64,000 nucleotides of DNA from the NCBI GenBank assembly GCA_009829735.1, contig CM020619.1:32188685-32252684 (forward strand). Direction: 5' to 3'. The stretch comes from Pyropia yezoensis (lineage: Eukaryota; Rhodophyta; Bangiophyceae; Bangiales; Bangiaceae). Under the pieces are notes generated by a model. The model ran no database searches. It saw only the letters and a program-made list of their open reading frames with translations, and was not told where the DNA came from. Both the position numbers and the translations under genes were made by a program. This document shows, piece after piece, positions 10,248 to 20,905 of the stretch (the first letter of the stretch is position 1; each line of letters opens with the position of its first letter).

Positions 10248-12070
10248 TTACTCTCCCCCCTTCTCCGCCTCCATTGCCGCCAGCACCTCCTTGACCGTCT
10301 CGAGCCCGCTGTTCCACGCGCCCTGCACGTAGCCATTCGCCCCTCCCGCCGCGTGCGCTTCGCCCGCAAAGTAGAGGCGGCCGGCGGGCTCGTTGAAGAG
10401 GGCGCGCTCCGCCTCCCCCCATCCGGGAGGCGCCACCGAGTAGGACCCCCGGAAGCGGGGCTCCTCCCGCCACCGCCCAACCACAATGTGCGTCGGCGGG
10501 GGGACGGGCTGGCCCTTGAGGATGGACAGCACCCGCGCAACGTGCTCGGCCGTCACCGAGTCGGGCTGGCACCCCACCGCCCGCCCGTAGGAGGAGGTAG
10601 CGGTGAGCAGCGCAACGTTGCGGCCGGCGAGCGGGGTGCCCGCGACGGCGTTTAGGTTTTGGACGGCCAGCCACCGGTCCTCCGCGCAGGAGGTGGGGAC
10701 GAGGAACTCGGGGTCGTCGGCAGACAGGACGGGCGTGTCCCACACCGCCCACACCTTGGCATAGTCGGCCAGCTGCATCTGCGCAATGGCCAGCCGCTTG
10801 GCCATTGGCAGCGGCGGGGTGATGGCCACGGCCTCTGCGGGGCGGCTGAGGCCGCTCATCAGAGACGCCTGCAGGACGCCCGCGGAAAAGGTGGACACGG
10901 CATAGTCGGCGGCCATTCGGCTCCCGTCGGCAGTCGTCACGCACACCCCCGACGGGGAGTAGTGCAGGCCCGTGACGGTGGTGTTGAGGCGGAGGCGCGC
11001 CGACGGGGCGCCCGCGTCAATGCCTGCGTCGGCCAGCAGCGACCGGACGACGACGGCAAAGCCGCGTGCGTCGGTCACAAAGTACTCTGCAGAGTCCACC
11101 GAGCCGGGCGCGTAGATGGGGCTGAGGTCCCGCACCCCCATCTGGGACGCTGGGACGGCGTACTCGAAGTCCAGGCCGTACCGCTGGATGGCCGAGGCGG
11201 CGGGGGTGGTGGCCTCCCAGCCGCCCGCCGCCAGCAGGGCGCTCGCCACGTCCATGGTGCGGTTGGCCGGCAGCGCCGCGGCGAGGCCATACGTCGCCCC
11301 GAGGGCCTCGTCAAACGCCTCCCACAGCGGGTCCGCCTCCTCGTCGGGGATGGGCGACCCGTCGGGCCGGAAGAGGACGACCGATTCAAAGTCCGTGTCC
11401 ACCCCTTTGAGGCCCGTGCCGGCGACATAGTCAGAGAAGGAGTTTTCATCCTTGTAGCCTTGCATCCTGGGGACGGGGGGGGTGGAAGGCGAGAAGAGAG
11501 AAGGAACAAGAGCGGCAAGGCAGAGAATACCGAGGCAGTGCAACTCGGTTGACGGCAGTGGGGAGTCCTGGTCAGCGCCCGCATGAGATGCGCAGCGTGA
11601 TCCTGGCAGGCCCCCAGCATGCTTCCTTCCCTCCCCTTGGCGGCTGCCCAGCTGGGCCAAGCGTCGCCTTCACGCATCGCACCTCTCGCCCTCCCTTCAC
11701 ACAAGCCGCCCCTCCATGAACAGCCCCCTCACGCCCTCCATCACCTTACGTACCAGTTGGCGCCCACCTCCACGTTGAGGTCCCCCAGCTGCTGCTGGCG
11801 CAGGCGGCCGCCCACTGCCCCCCCCCCCTCTACCACCACCACCCCCTTCACGCCCGCGGCGGCCAGGCCCCGCGCCACCGTCGCACCCGCCACCCCCGCG
11901 CCCAGCACCGCCACCCGGTGGCGGGACGACACGGGGGCGTCCCCACAGGGGCTGCCTGCAGAGGCCACCGCAGCGGCAGCAGCAGCGACAGCAGCGGCGG
12001 CGGCGGCGGCAACCACCACCACCCCAAACTTCGCGGCGACGGCCACGGCGGGGCGCCGGTGACGGCGCAT
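10248..12070 (-). CDS. Flavin-containing amine oxidase, polyamine-oxidase-like, two exons
   Basis: An FAD-dependent amine oxidase of the polyamine/monoamine oxidase superfamily, 511 residues when spliced. Exon 1 is 12070-11754 and exon 2 is 11466-10248; the splice splits a Trp codon and gives a total length divisible by three. Residues about 8-40 form a long hydrophobic Ala/Val-rich run, probably a signal peptide or anchor, so the enzyme may act in the secretory pathway or outside the cell. The Rossmann FAD motif follows (VAVLGAGVAGATVARGLAAA, then the acidic end of strand 2, VVVEGGGAVGGRL, and VEVGANW at the exon junction). The C-terminal FAD signature is clear: GRLYFAGEAHAAGGANGYV and AWNSGLETV. 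Substrate preference (spermine, spermidine or other amines) cannot be read from the sequence. The gene is tail to tail with RPC3. Confidence 0.85.
11467..11753 (-). other. Intron of the amine oxidase gene
   Basis: A 287-bp phase-2 intron with donor GTACGTAAG and acceptor CCCCAG. Without it the first exon hits a stop two codons past GANWY, and the second half has no FAD-binding start. With it the reading frame crosses from GANW into the rest of the enzyme without interruption. The competing donor GTAAGG, four bases further in, would put exon 2 out of frame. Confidence 0.8.
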
Positions 12071-12308
12071 GGTGCGGGCGGCCTGAGGGGGGGGGGTCGG
12101 GGAGGGTTGGTGAGAGGGTAAGGGCGGGAGCGGGGGCGGCCGAGTGGTGTGGGAGGGGGCACCCCAGGCAGCGGGAGAGGGCTGCAGCGCCCACGTGGCT
12201 GTGCGCCGTACGAAGGGGGAGTGGGGGGTGGGCGACCTGAGCGGGCTAACCTGCGAAGTGCAGGCCGATCGAGTCGCGCCAACACTTCAGCGCGCGCCCC
12301 CTTATACG

Positions 12309-12410
12309 CGCCATCCCCCGGCCCACGAGGGTGGGGGCGCACGCGCCTGGCGCGTGTGGCGCCATCCCCCGCCCCACGGGGGGGGGGCGGGCGCCTGGCG
12401 CGAGTGGCGG
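12309..12410. repeat. Two-unit tandem repeat, about 51 bp per unit
   Basis: Two adjacent units start at 12309 and 12360 with the same CGCCATCCCCCG and share a palindromic GCGCCTGGCGCG core; they differ mainly in a G run. The repeat lies in the probable 5' region of the amine oxidase gene. Confidence 0.75.
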
Positions 12411-12753
12411 TGGCGGGGGGGGTGCGGGCGCGGAAGGGCGAGCGGGGAGGGACCAACGGCGGCGGCAGGAGGGATGGCGCGGCTCCCCGCCGCACTGGAG
12501 GCTGCGGCATCCCCGGAGGATACGAACATAGCTAGCTATCCCCCTCGAGCGTACGGCTGTGCCACGCACGCGGCCTCATGGGGGGTCCCGGCTGCTGCGG
12601 CAGGTTGCGACAGCAGCCGGGGCCCCCCGACCCCTCCGCCCCTCCCACGTCCTCGGCTATCGCCACGGGTGGCCGCTGGGACTGGCGGTACGCCAGCCCC
12701 GCGTGTGCCCCCAAAGGCATGCAGGAGGGGGGGGTCAGAAGGTTGACAGGGTC

Positions 12754-12780
12754 GGGGGGGGGGGGGGGGGGGGGGGGGGG
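12754..12780. repeat. 27-nt poly-G tract
   Basis: Twenty-seven consecutive G bases in an intergenic region, a likely site of sequencing-length error. Confidence 0.9.
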
Positions 12781-13950
12781 AGGGGCGCACCGCGCGCGCG
12801 CCCCCTGCCACGCTGGCACAGGGAGTGGCGGGTGGGCCGCCTGGGCGTCCAGTCCTCTGCGGCCACGCGCGATGGGGGGACGGCGGGCTCCACGTGGTCC
12901 AACGGGCGGTGCGTTTTGACTGGCCGGGCCAACCTTGGATCTTGTTCCACCACCATTCTGTGTGGTGGCGCGACTTTCCACCAGCCACAAGAGGACCTAT
13001 TATGGTTGTACCTTACATGACATATGTGCTGTATGTACAGTACACTCACATGTTGATTCTATTGAGAGTCCTCTCAAACGGGAGGGTTCACGTTGATTGG
13101 TCAATGCAAATGCCCTCGTCATGACCGTGGCTCTTCTGTCCACTCGCATGTTCCAAGCCGTGTGTATGTATGGAAATATGTCTCCCGCCGCTGGACGTCG
13201 AGAGGCGGGGCCGCAAATGGGCCGGCGAGCGCCTGCGGCTGCCGGCGGGGTTCTGACACTCGGGCGGTGCCGCTCACAGCAGCCTGCGCCCAAGTGCGCA
13301 TCGACACCACAGGCCGCCCGCGTGGCCGCCCGCGTGGCCGCCCGCCCCCGCCCGACGGCGCTCAAGTCGGTTTTGAACAGCCGTCCTGGCCACCACCCAC
13401 ACACGCCGTCGTGGCCGCCACCCACTGTCAAGGGCACGCGCGCGGGGGAAGGGTGTGTACTTGTCACGGTCATGCGTGTACGGAAAGCGTGTGGGGGTCA
13501 CAGCACCGCCGTAGCCACCAAAGGAAGAGAAACAGCGGGAATTGCGAGCTGTGCTGTGGACGGGGGGGGCCCGGCGACGGCCCGCGAGCACTCTACTCCC
13601 CCGCCGCGCCGTCTGGTCTGTGAACCCACCGCCCACCGATCGCGGCGCGGTCTCTGTCGCCGCCGCCGTTGCCGTCGCTGCCACCGCAGGCCCGCCACCC
13701 GCGACCTTTGGTGGCTGCTCCTCCCCACCCCCCCCCCCTTTTCCCGTCCATGCTATTTTCACTTTTTCTGCACCCGCACCAGGCGGTGGCCCCTTGACCT
13801 CCCCACCCACTGCTCACGGCCGAGAACTCAGTCGTGGGGCGGAGGAGTGGCGCCTCCGTTTCTCGTCCTCCTGCCCCGCTCACCCCTGCCCCATTGTTTC
13901 CCGCACCGTTCGTCAGTGCACTGAACACTTTCCCTCATAGTCCCAGCGAC

Positions 13951-15240
13951 GGTGCTCCAACGTTGGGGCGGGCCTACCCTTCCTCATTCCGCCCCAACCC
14001 CCCCCTCCCCCACGTCGATCACCACTGCCTGCACATGCCGAAGCAGTGCGCATTGTACGCCAAACACACCACCGCCAGCAGGAAAGACGGCGTCCACCAC
14101 AGGCAGGTGCGGATCCCCGGATCCCCCACCATCCCCATCAGGGACGAGACGCCACCGACACCCAGCCGCGGTCACCATTACCACCTCCGCAGCCGCCGTC
14201 GTTGCCACCGCCCCCGCTTCCTCGCACGGTGGGGGTGGCCTCTGGCCGGGGCGGTCCGGTTCGCCCCATGCTCGTTCAGCTCGCCCGCCTCAGCACCCAT
14301 CGCGCCGGCCTACCCCATTCGAAGTGCAGCGCCCACTGTGGACGAGACGGCGCCGTTGGGACGTCGTGGGCGCCGGGGCCGCGACCACCCCCCACCACCC
14401 TCCGCCACCCCCAACCCACCCCCCGCGATCCCATGACACCCCAACCTCTCCCTCCCCCTTACATCCCTCCCCATTGGCAGGGTGCCCTCCCAATATGGGG
14501 AGAGGGCAAAAAAGCATACAACATGGGCCAGTACAACAAAGAGCACATCCCCCCCCCCCCGCCCGCCACACCATACACGCGCCTCCCACAGCCGCCGTCT
14601 GCCGGCCTCCAACCCACCGTGTGTACGTGTGCACCGCTACGGCCGCTCCGCCCGTCGGGTCATCCCGCTGCGGACGCTCACAGCGGCGGCTGCGGCGGCG
14701 GCAGCGGCGCACACCACCCCACCCGTCGGTGGCCAATACATGGCGCCGCGCCAAGGCATACGCGGCCCGGCGCTCGCGGTGGGGGGGCGTGAGGCCCCAC
14801 CACTGGCCCACCCTGTTGAAGCGGGGGGTAGGGGGGATAGCCGCGTGCCTGCGCCGTGGCCGCCGCGCCGCCGCCAGCCAGTCTTGGCAGTCGCTGTGGC
14901 GGCTCTCTAGGGGAGGGGACGCACGAGGTGAGGTTGCTGTGGCGCGAGAGTAGAAACAGTACTGAAGAGAGCCGGGAGGACGGACGGCCACTTCGCGTGC
15001 GCTGTCCGTGTCGTCGTACCAGACGCGGCCGCCCGGTTGGCCGCCCGTTGCGTGGCGTGGGTCCATACTGATGTCATCGGGCCGCTCCACCGCTGGCCTG
15101 TCGCGCGGCGCACGAGCGACTACCGGCCAGCCGAGTTCCCAGTTCTTGCCCACACAACCACTCATCGAGCTTTTTTGCCGGAAAGTTGAAAGGAGAAACA
15201 GTTTTTCCTTTCGAGCTTCTGTGCTCTCGCCGAGGTCTGA
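13951..15240. other. Region with possible but unproven coding segments
   Basis: Some short segments look more protein-like than background, but I cannot join them into a gene. On the minus strand near 14020-14140 one frame reads WWTPSFLLAVVCLAYNAHC, which could be a membrane segment. On the plus strand near 14500-14555 another frame reads KKAYNMGQYNKEHIP. On the minus strand near 14750-14900 there is an Arg/Trp-rich stretch. These may be exons of one small intron-containing gene, remnants, or chance. No function is suggested. Confidence 0.25.
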
Positions 15241-17806
15241 TTGAAATCTTCATGGGTGTCCCCTGTGTTTACTGTGTTGCAGCGATTAGATTGCTACGAC
15301 TGTAGGCTGTGGCCACGGCGTGGCGACCAACACCTCCGGTCCGCTCCTCCCCGACCATCGCAACAAGGGGCAGCGCCAGTTGCTGCAGTACCTCACGGCA
15401 AAGCACCACCCCCGCCACCCCGCAACCTGCGACAATGAGAGGGGATGGAAACGCCCCCCTCCGGCCCCTCTGACAAGCACCTCTGATGCGAATGCTAGAG
15501 GTCCGGTCAGGGGTACGCTGCCCCTCCACTGCTGGCACCGCCGCCATTGGAGGCCGCACCGGGAGCGCCACAGGCTGCACTCTACGCCCCGTCGCGGCCG
15601 CCGCCACACCCCCAGCCCCCTCTCCCACTCTCCGGCTGTCTGCCACTGCCGCTGCTGTCGCCGCCCCCTGCACTGGATCCCGCTGGTCGCCCAGTCGCTT
15701 GCCTCTTTCAGCAGCAGGACGCCCATCTCGCGCTGTTTTCTTTTATTATTTTCTCGTGTGCAGACGTTTGGGGTCGGCCACAAGTCGCGGCGGGGGACCC
15801 CCACCGTGGACCCACCTCGCGGCAGCCGTACGGTCTTGCTACAGCACAGGGCGTCGGGAGGGGGGGGACTGCTTGATGTTCATGCAGGGCTCGCAGCATC
15901 AGGCGGAGCGCGAGTTAAAGAGACTGCTTGACACTGTCGTGGGGCTCGCAGCAGCAGAGTGAGGAGCGCAAGGCCCATGGAGAGTCGCAAAGACAGTCCA
16001 CTCTGGCAGCCACTCGGAACAGAACGACTTGACGTCGGCAATAGAGGCTCCGGGGGGGGGGGGTGGAGGGCGTGGGGGTGGGGGGGCAGCGAGGACAGAA
16101 TGTATCTGGCATCGGACGAGGGCTGGGCGGGGGGGGCTGGCGGGGGGTAGTGGGCTCGCCACCAAGCGACAACAGTGCTGGACAATCATTGGTAGGGAGG
16201 GGGGTGGAGGGGAACGTAGTGGTTTTCGTGGGCGGCTCGGCAGCGTGGCGCACACGTCGGCGGGAGGGGATACGGAAGCGAAACAGCCGCCGCGCTTGCC
16301 GTATACCAGCTCCAGACAGCTGTCAACGGGATCGTCGGGAAGCCACGGCGCGCCCAGGCCGCTTCCATGCGCCCCCACCGTCCCCGCGGCAGTCGATGAA
16401 AGGCGCCTCTGGCGCATCTCCTCCGCAGGCAGTGCCGTTTAAGCTCCTCTTGTTCCCTAATGGCCATCCATCTTTCCGGTCCCAATCTCATGGAGTTCGG
16501 TATCATTTGTGTCAATCAGTGTCCCAACCCAAGGTCAAGCGCTTTCCACTGGACACGCTTCTGTCGTTGTTTGTGTCTGTGAGCGGATCGCCGCGTTACA
16601 CTCGGTGGACTCGAGGTGCTCACAAGCGATATGGCGGAGGGCGAGGGGGAACACTGGTTGTGGCGGTCGGCAGATTACCCGCAGCGCTCCATGCGCTTTC
16701 CCCGTTGCTTCGGTAGCTAGCTATGCTTCAACGTCTTCTACGTTTGTTGTCCACCCCCACGATCTGAAATGAAAAAAATAAAAAAGCAAGAGGCGCAACA
16801 CAGTCTATCTACAGAGCCCCTCGTCAACCAACGCCGCAACCCCTCTCTCCCCCCCCCCTCCCCGACCATCGTTCCCTCCCACCTCCCACCCGTTGACGCC
16901 TGCTGGCAGCTGCCCCCCCGAGTGGAGGACCGATCTCGTCCGAGCCGTGTGGCTCTGCGTGTGCTATATACCTACAGCGGGGGAGGCGGCCCCCCCGGCC
17001 CCAGGAGGGTGGGGGGGTGGGTTGGTCGCGTTGTCGCCGCGGCACACGGGGTGCGAGATTGTCCGCACTCGAGACTGAGGCGGGGCTACAAGTAGATACG
17101 CAGAGTCGCGGAGCGCTTCGGCGCGAGACCCTCCCTCCTCCCTCCTCACGAGGCGGAAACAGAAAGGGGAGACGACGGCAGCGGGAAAGTGGCTACCCCT
17201 CATCAAACGGCACACTGCTGGTGTCCCTTGCATGCATGTGTATGCACACGAGGGGAGGAGGGGTACTGCGCGTCCAGATACAGCACGCGTGCTGATTGGA
17301 CGATGGACGGTTGACACTCGCGAGGATCGACCCACCCGTCCTCTTCCCCATCCCAAGCACAGCATGTCTCAGCAATGGACATGACAGCAGAGAAATCCCT
17401 CGGGGGGGTTGAGGTGGGGGGGGGCAGGCGTGCCGCAAGGGCAGTCCTGACGGCTGGGCGGGCTCCGCCACGCGGCCCAGACGAGGCGAGGGGGGGGAGC
17501 TGCCACTGCTATGGCTGCTCATTTCTTGCTACTAATGCTGAGCAGGCAGCCGGTCATGGCGTCGTCTGACGTTGCCAACCCCACTCGCACACCTCGACAC
17601 CTGAACAAGCCAGAGCGTCCCCCGCGCCTCCGCCAACCCTTTGGCTCCAACCGCGGAGGAGCACTTCCTTCTCTGTATCCTGCTTCGGTCTCTGGTCGGC
17701 TTCCCCTTGCCATCTCGGTACCATCCGCCCCCCCCCCCCCCCCCCCCGATCGCCCCCCCCCCCTCAATTGCACCCACGCCACGCTTTCAAGCACTCCAAG
17801 TCCACC
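15241..17806. other. Intergenic stretch before the Cys-rich pseudogene
   Basis: About 2.6 kb with no recognisable gene. It contains G runs near 16050-16090, a short A-rich patch at 16769-16790, and a C run near 17730-17750 just before the start at 17807, which again looks like the pyrimidine-rich leader seen at other genes here. Confidence 0.4.
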
Positions 17807-19257
17807 ATGACGGGTCACCGCTACATCACCACCGCCCTGGTGTTGCTGACCGCGGCGGCGGCGGCAATGCTGGCAGAGACGACCGCCTGGGACGTGGGCC
17901 CCTCCTAGTGCAAGCGCAGCGTCTGCAGTGGCGGTGCGCTGGCCTCCCAGGACGTCCTCGACACGCGGCTCGAGTGGGCCAAATCGGTCATCCCCGGCCG
18001 CGCGGCCGACTGCCCTGCCGGGTACACCAACCTGGGGATCACCTGCTGACGAGGCGCGCGGACCATCAGGGCGCCGTCGCGCGTTGCCAGCTGCCCCGGC
18101 GGGTACACCAACATTGGCCTGTTTTGCTCCCTGCCACTGAGCACCAATGACAAGGGGTGCACCACCATATTTGAGAGGTACCGCTGCAGGGCGGGCTACA
18201 CGGACAATGGGTGCTTTTGTGGGCGCTTCGGGTCGACGCTGCCGACCAGCCGGATGACCTGCCCCGGTGGCTACTTCCACAACAAGAACCTCGGGGGCTG
18301 CTACAAGCGCTGCCCAGGGGGGTGCACCAACACTGGTGAGACCTGCTTCCGCGGCGTCCGCACGTTGGGCGCCGGCGCCATGACGTGCCGCAGCATGGAG
18401 GAGGCTAAAAGCGCTGCTCGCGGGGCTCCCGCCGCACCGCGGTGTCGACGGGCGTGCACTCGGTCAAGTGGCGTGGGAGCACCCACATGTGGGTGGTCAA
18501 TGGGGCGCTGGCGCTGCTGCAACAAAGCGGCGCGGCCGAGGCCAAGGCGGCGGTCGCCGCACTGTCCGCCCCTGCCTGCCGCACCGCATGGGAGGAGGGG
18601 CTGTGGGGTGAGGACGAGCCGGGCCGCGCGGGCAACCCGATTTCGAGCGACCGCGGGGGCGCCCACTTTTACAACGCCCGCCGGGTGGACTTCGAGGGCA
18701 AGGGTACCAGCTCGGCCACGTAAAAGGGCGCCCGCGAGGGGTCCAATGCCAAGGGGGAGATGCAGGCCCAGTTGAAGGAGCTCGGCCCCCTCGCCAAACC
18801 GTCGGTCGAGACGTGCCGCAAGGTGGGCGCGGCGCTTCACTACGTGACGGATATGATGCCGTTCCACGCGTCAGGATTTAGTGGCCTGCAGCTGCCACTG
18901 GTGCTCCACTCGGTCACCGAGTACTACGTGCCCACCGTGCAGGCGCGGTACCCGCCGACGGGGGCCTGGGACAGGCAGGGCGCCGGCAAGGGCGTCGACG
19001 CGGCGTTTGACAACGCCTCTACTGCAAACAACCGGCTGGCGCCGACCCTGTTGAAGGTGCTCACCCGGTCCGGCTCTATCTGCAGCATCACCCCCGAGTT
19101 TAGTATTACCTACACTGGCTACTGCTTCGTGAACGACCCTCGCGTTGACGGGCAGATTGACATTGGGGCGGCCCTCCGGCTGGGCTACCAGACCACCGCC
19201 ACGTGGATTGCCGAGCTGTCCGCACCAAGGCGCTCAAGTAGAGTGGGGGTGGGGTAG
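17807..19257 (+). pseudogene. Broken gene: signal peptide, Cys-rich GYT repeats, zinc-phospholipase-C-like domain
   Basis: The ATG at 17807 opens a hydrophobic signal-peptide-like segment (ITTALVLLTAAAAAMLAE). At least five Cys-rich repeats follow, between about 17,995 and 18,350, of the pattern C-x-x-G-Y-T-N-x-G-x-x-C (for example CPAGYTNLGITC and CPGGYTNIGLFC). The second half resembles the alpha-helical zinc-dependent phospholipase C / S1-P1 nuclease fold: THMWVVNGAL, GGAHFYNAR and ALHYVTDMMPFHAS correspond in order and spacing to metal-ligand segments of that fold. That assignment is mine from pattern, not a search. The gene is not intact as given: in-frame stops TAG at 17906, TGA at 18047 and TAA at 18721, and a frame change between about 18,415 and 18,440. 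It is therefore either a decayed secreted protein or a badly sequenced one. The family includes both harmless enzymes and bacterial toxins; nothing here indicates a toxin role. Confidence 0.65.
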
Positions 19258-20905
19258 AGGGGGGTGAAGGGGAAAGGGGAAGGGAGGGAAGGGGGCGACG
19301 CCGGGACGAAGGACTGGGTAGTCGTCTGGGGCTGCATGACATTGACTTCGATTGATCCACGTCGAGAGACCAGTGAGGTCAGTCTCGTGATGAATCTATA
19401 GATTGAATTACCTCTATGATCCGTGGGCTGACTCGACGTTTCTGACAAGAGCAGGACCCGCCCATCTTAAAAGCAAACGCCCGCCTTCCCGTGTGTGAAC
19501 TAAACGCGTACAATACAGTCTCTACGTATGTACCTGTATACAGTACACAACTATGCAGTACACGTGTCCCCCCCCAACGCCACTCCCGTCGCCTGCGGTA
19601 CACGTACCGGCGGAATGGTCATCCGGCGACCCCCACGGCCCCGCCCGTGGTTGCACAGCGAGGTAACCTTCTGTTGTTTTAGGGGCCCTCCACCAGACCC
19701 GTCGACGCCAGCGTGCACCCCTCCCCCCCCTCGCCTTGCCGCTTGGTTAGCAACCCTCTGCCACCCCGCGCCACATGTACCCCGCCAGCAGGGAGGCCGC
19801 CAATGGCCAGACCGCAGCCCCCCCTTCGCGCTGGCGTATCCTCGCGGGGCGGCGTTTCGGCAGCACAGCGGAGGGGGCGGTGGTGGCGACGGCCCTGGCG
19901 GCGGCGGTGGTGGCGACGGCCGTGGCTGCGGCGGCTGCGACGGAGGCGGCGGCAATGGCGACGGCTGTGGCGGCGGCGACGGCGTGGGACAGCGGCAGCG
20001 GCAGCGGGGATTGCGGTCGCCCCCGTCGGGCGGCGGCGGCGGTCGAGGGCAGCGACCCCCTGCCGCAGCCGCTCCCGTCCCCGCCCCCACTCGTGGGCGC
20101 TCCCCCGGCGGACACTTCGCCAGCGGGCGGAAGAGGGAGGCCGACGCTTCCCCTGAGGGCCATGAGGGCGTGCACCCTCCCCTGGCATGTGGTTTGTAGG
20201 AGCCAGCGGGGCGTGGGGGTGGCCTGCTGCAGCCACCGTCGCCGCCGATGCGTGGTCTCGATGCTGCCTGCTCCCTGACCCCACGCGTCCGTTGCAGCGG
20301 CAGCGACTCCCAGAATTGCCGCCGAGGCTGCGGCGGCGACGGCGACAGCGAGCCGTCTCGGCTGCTGTAGCCGTGCGCTCCGCTCCGCCCGTGCGGCACC
20401 CGCCTTCTTTCTTACCACCATTCATGCCCGCTCTGGCCTGCCACTGTTTGCTGACTGGCTGTGGCACCACCCCGCTCAGACGCAGCGGGGGGGTTGTCCA
20501 CGCCGGCGGCGTGACCCCACACCCCTCTCCCCCGGCGAGATGGTGTGTGGGGGGCTCCCGCTGGGGCATATGGGTGGTCGGCCCCCCACCTCGATCCTCT
20601 AGGTCAACCCCCACCCCACCTCCACCTCCGCGGCACCATGCGAAGGAAGCTCTGTTGACGGTGCACAGATCCCCCAGGGAGAGCAATGGCACGCGCGACC
20701 CGCCAATCGATAGTGTGCCGGAAAGGGGGAAGAAGGGAGATGACAACCCCATCATGCAACGGCGCGGCTCGGTGGTGGCGACTGACACTAAAGCTTTAGG
20801 GGCCGCGGCCGCCGCGCTACCGGTTTCGTAATCAAAGGGGAGTGCGGGGGCAGCGGCATATCTCCTCTCGCCCTCGCGCGCGAGATTCTCGTGGGCGGCT
20901 GGGCC
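19258..20905. other. Intergenic segment (first copy)
   Basis: No gene supported. A GTAC-rich cluster at 19508-19570 and a Gly/Ala-type GGC/GGT-rich stretch at 19855-20060 are the only notable structures. Both recur at about 25193-25253 and 25541-25745 in the second copy. Confidence 0.4.

Larger units (their letters stand above)
12071..13950. other. Long intergenic stretch, no supported gene
   Basis: Upstream of the amine oxidase gene the sequence is GC-rich, with a 51-bp tandem duplication and a 27-nt G run annotated separately. At 13007-13050 there is a GTAC-rich cluster like the one at 9791. All six frames are mostly open only because the DNA is GC-rich; none gives recognisable protein. 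Confidence 0.4.

Noticed and set aside
18047-18049. TGA in the Cys-rich gene as a selenocysteine codon
   Set aside because: It follows a repeat at a place where other repeats have varied residues, TAG and TAA stops also occur in the gene, and no SECIS-like structure was noticed.
19528-20831. Open frames on both strands in the Gly/Ala-rich intergenic segment
   Set aside because: They arise from GGC/GGT repeats, change frame between the two copies through homopolymer differences, and show no domain.
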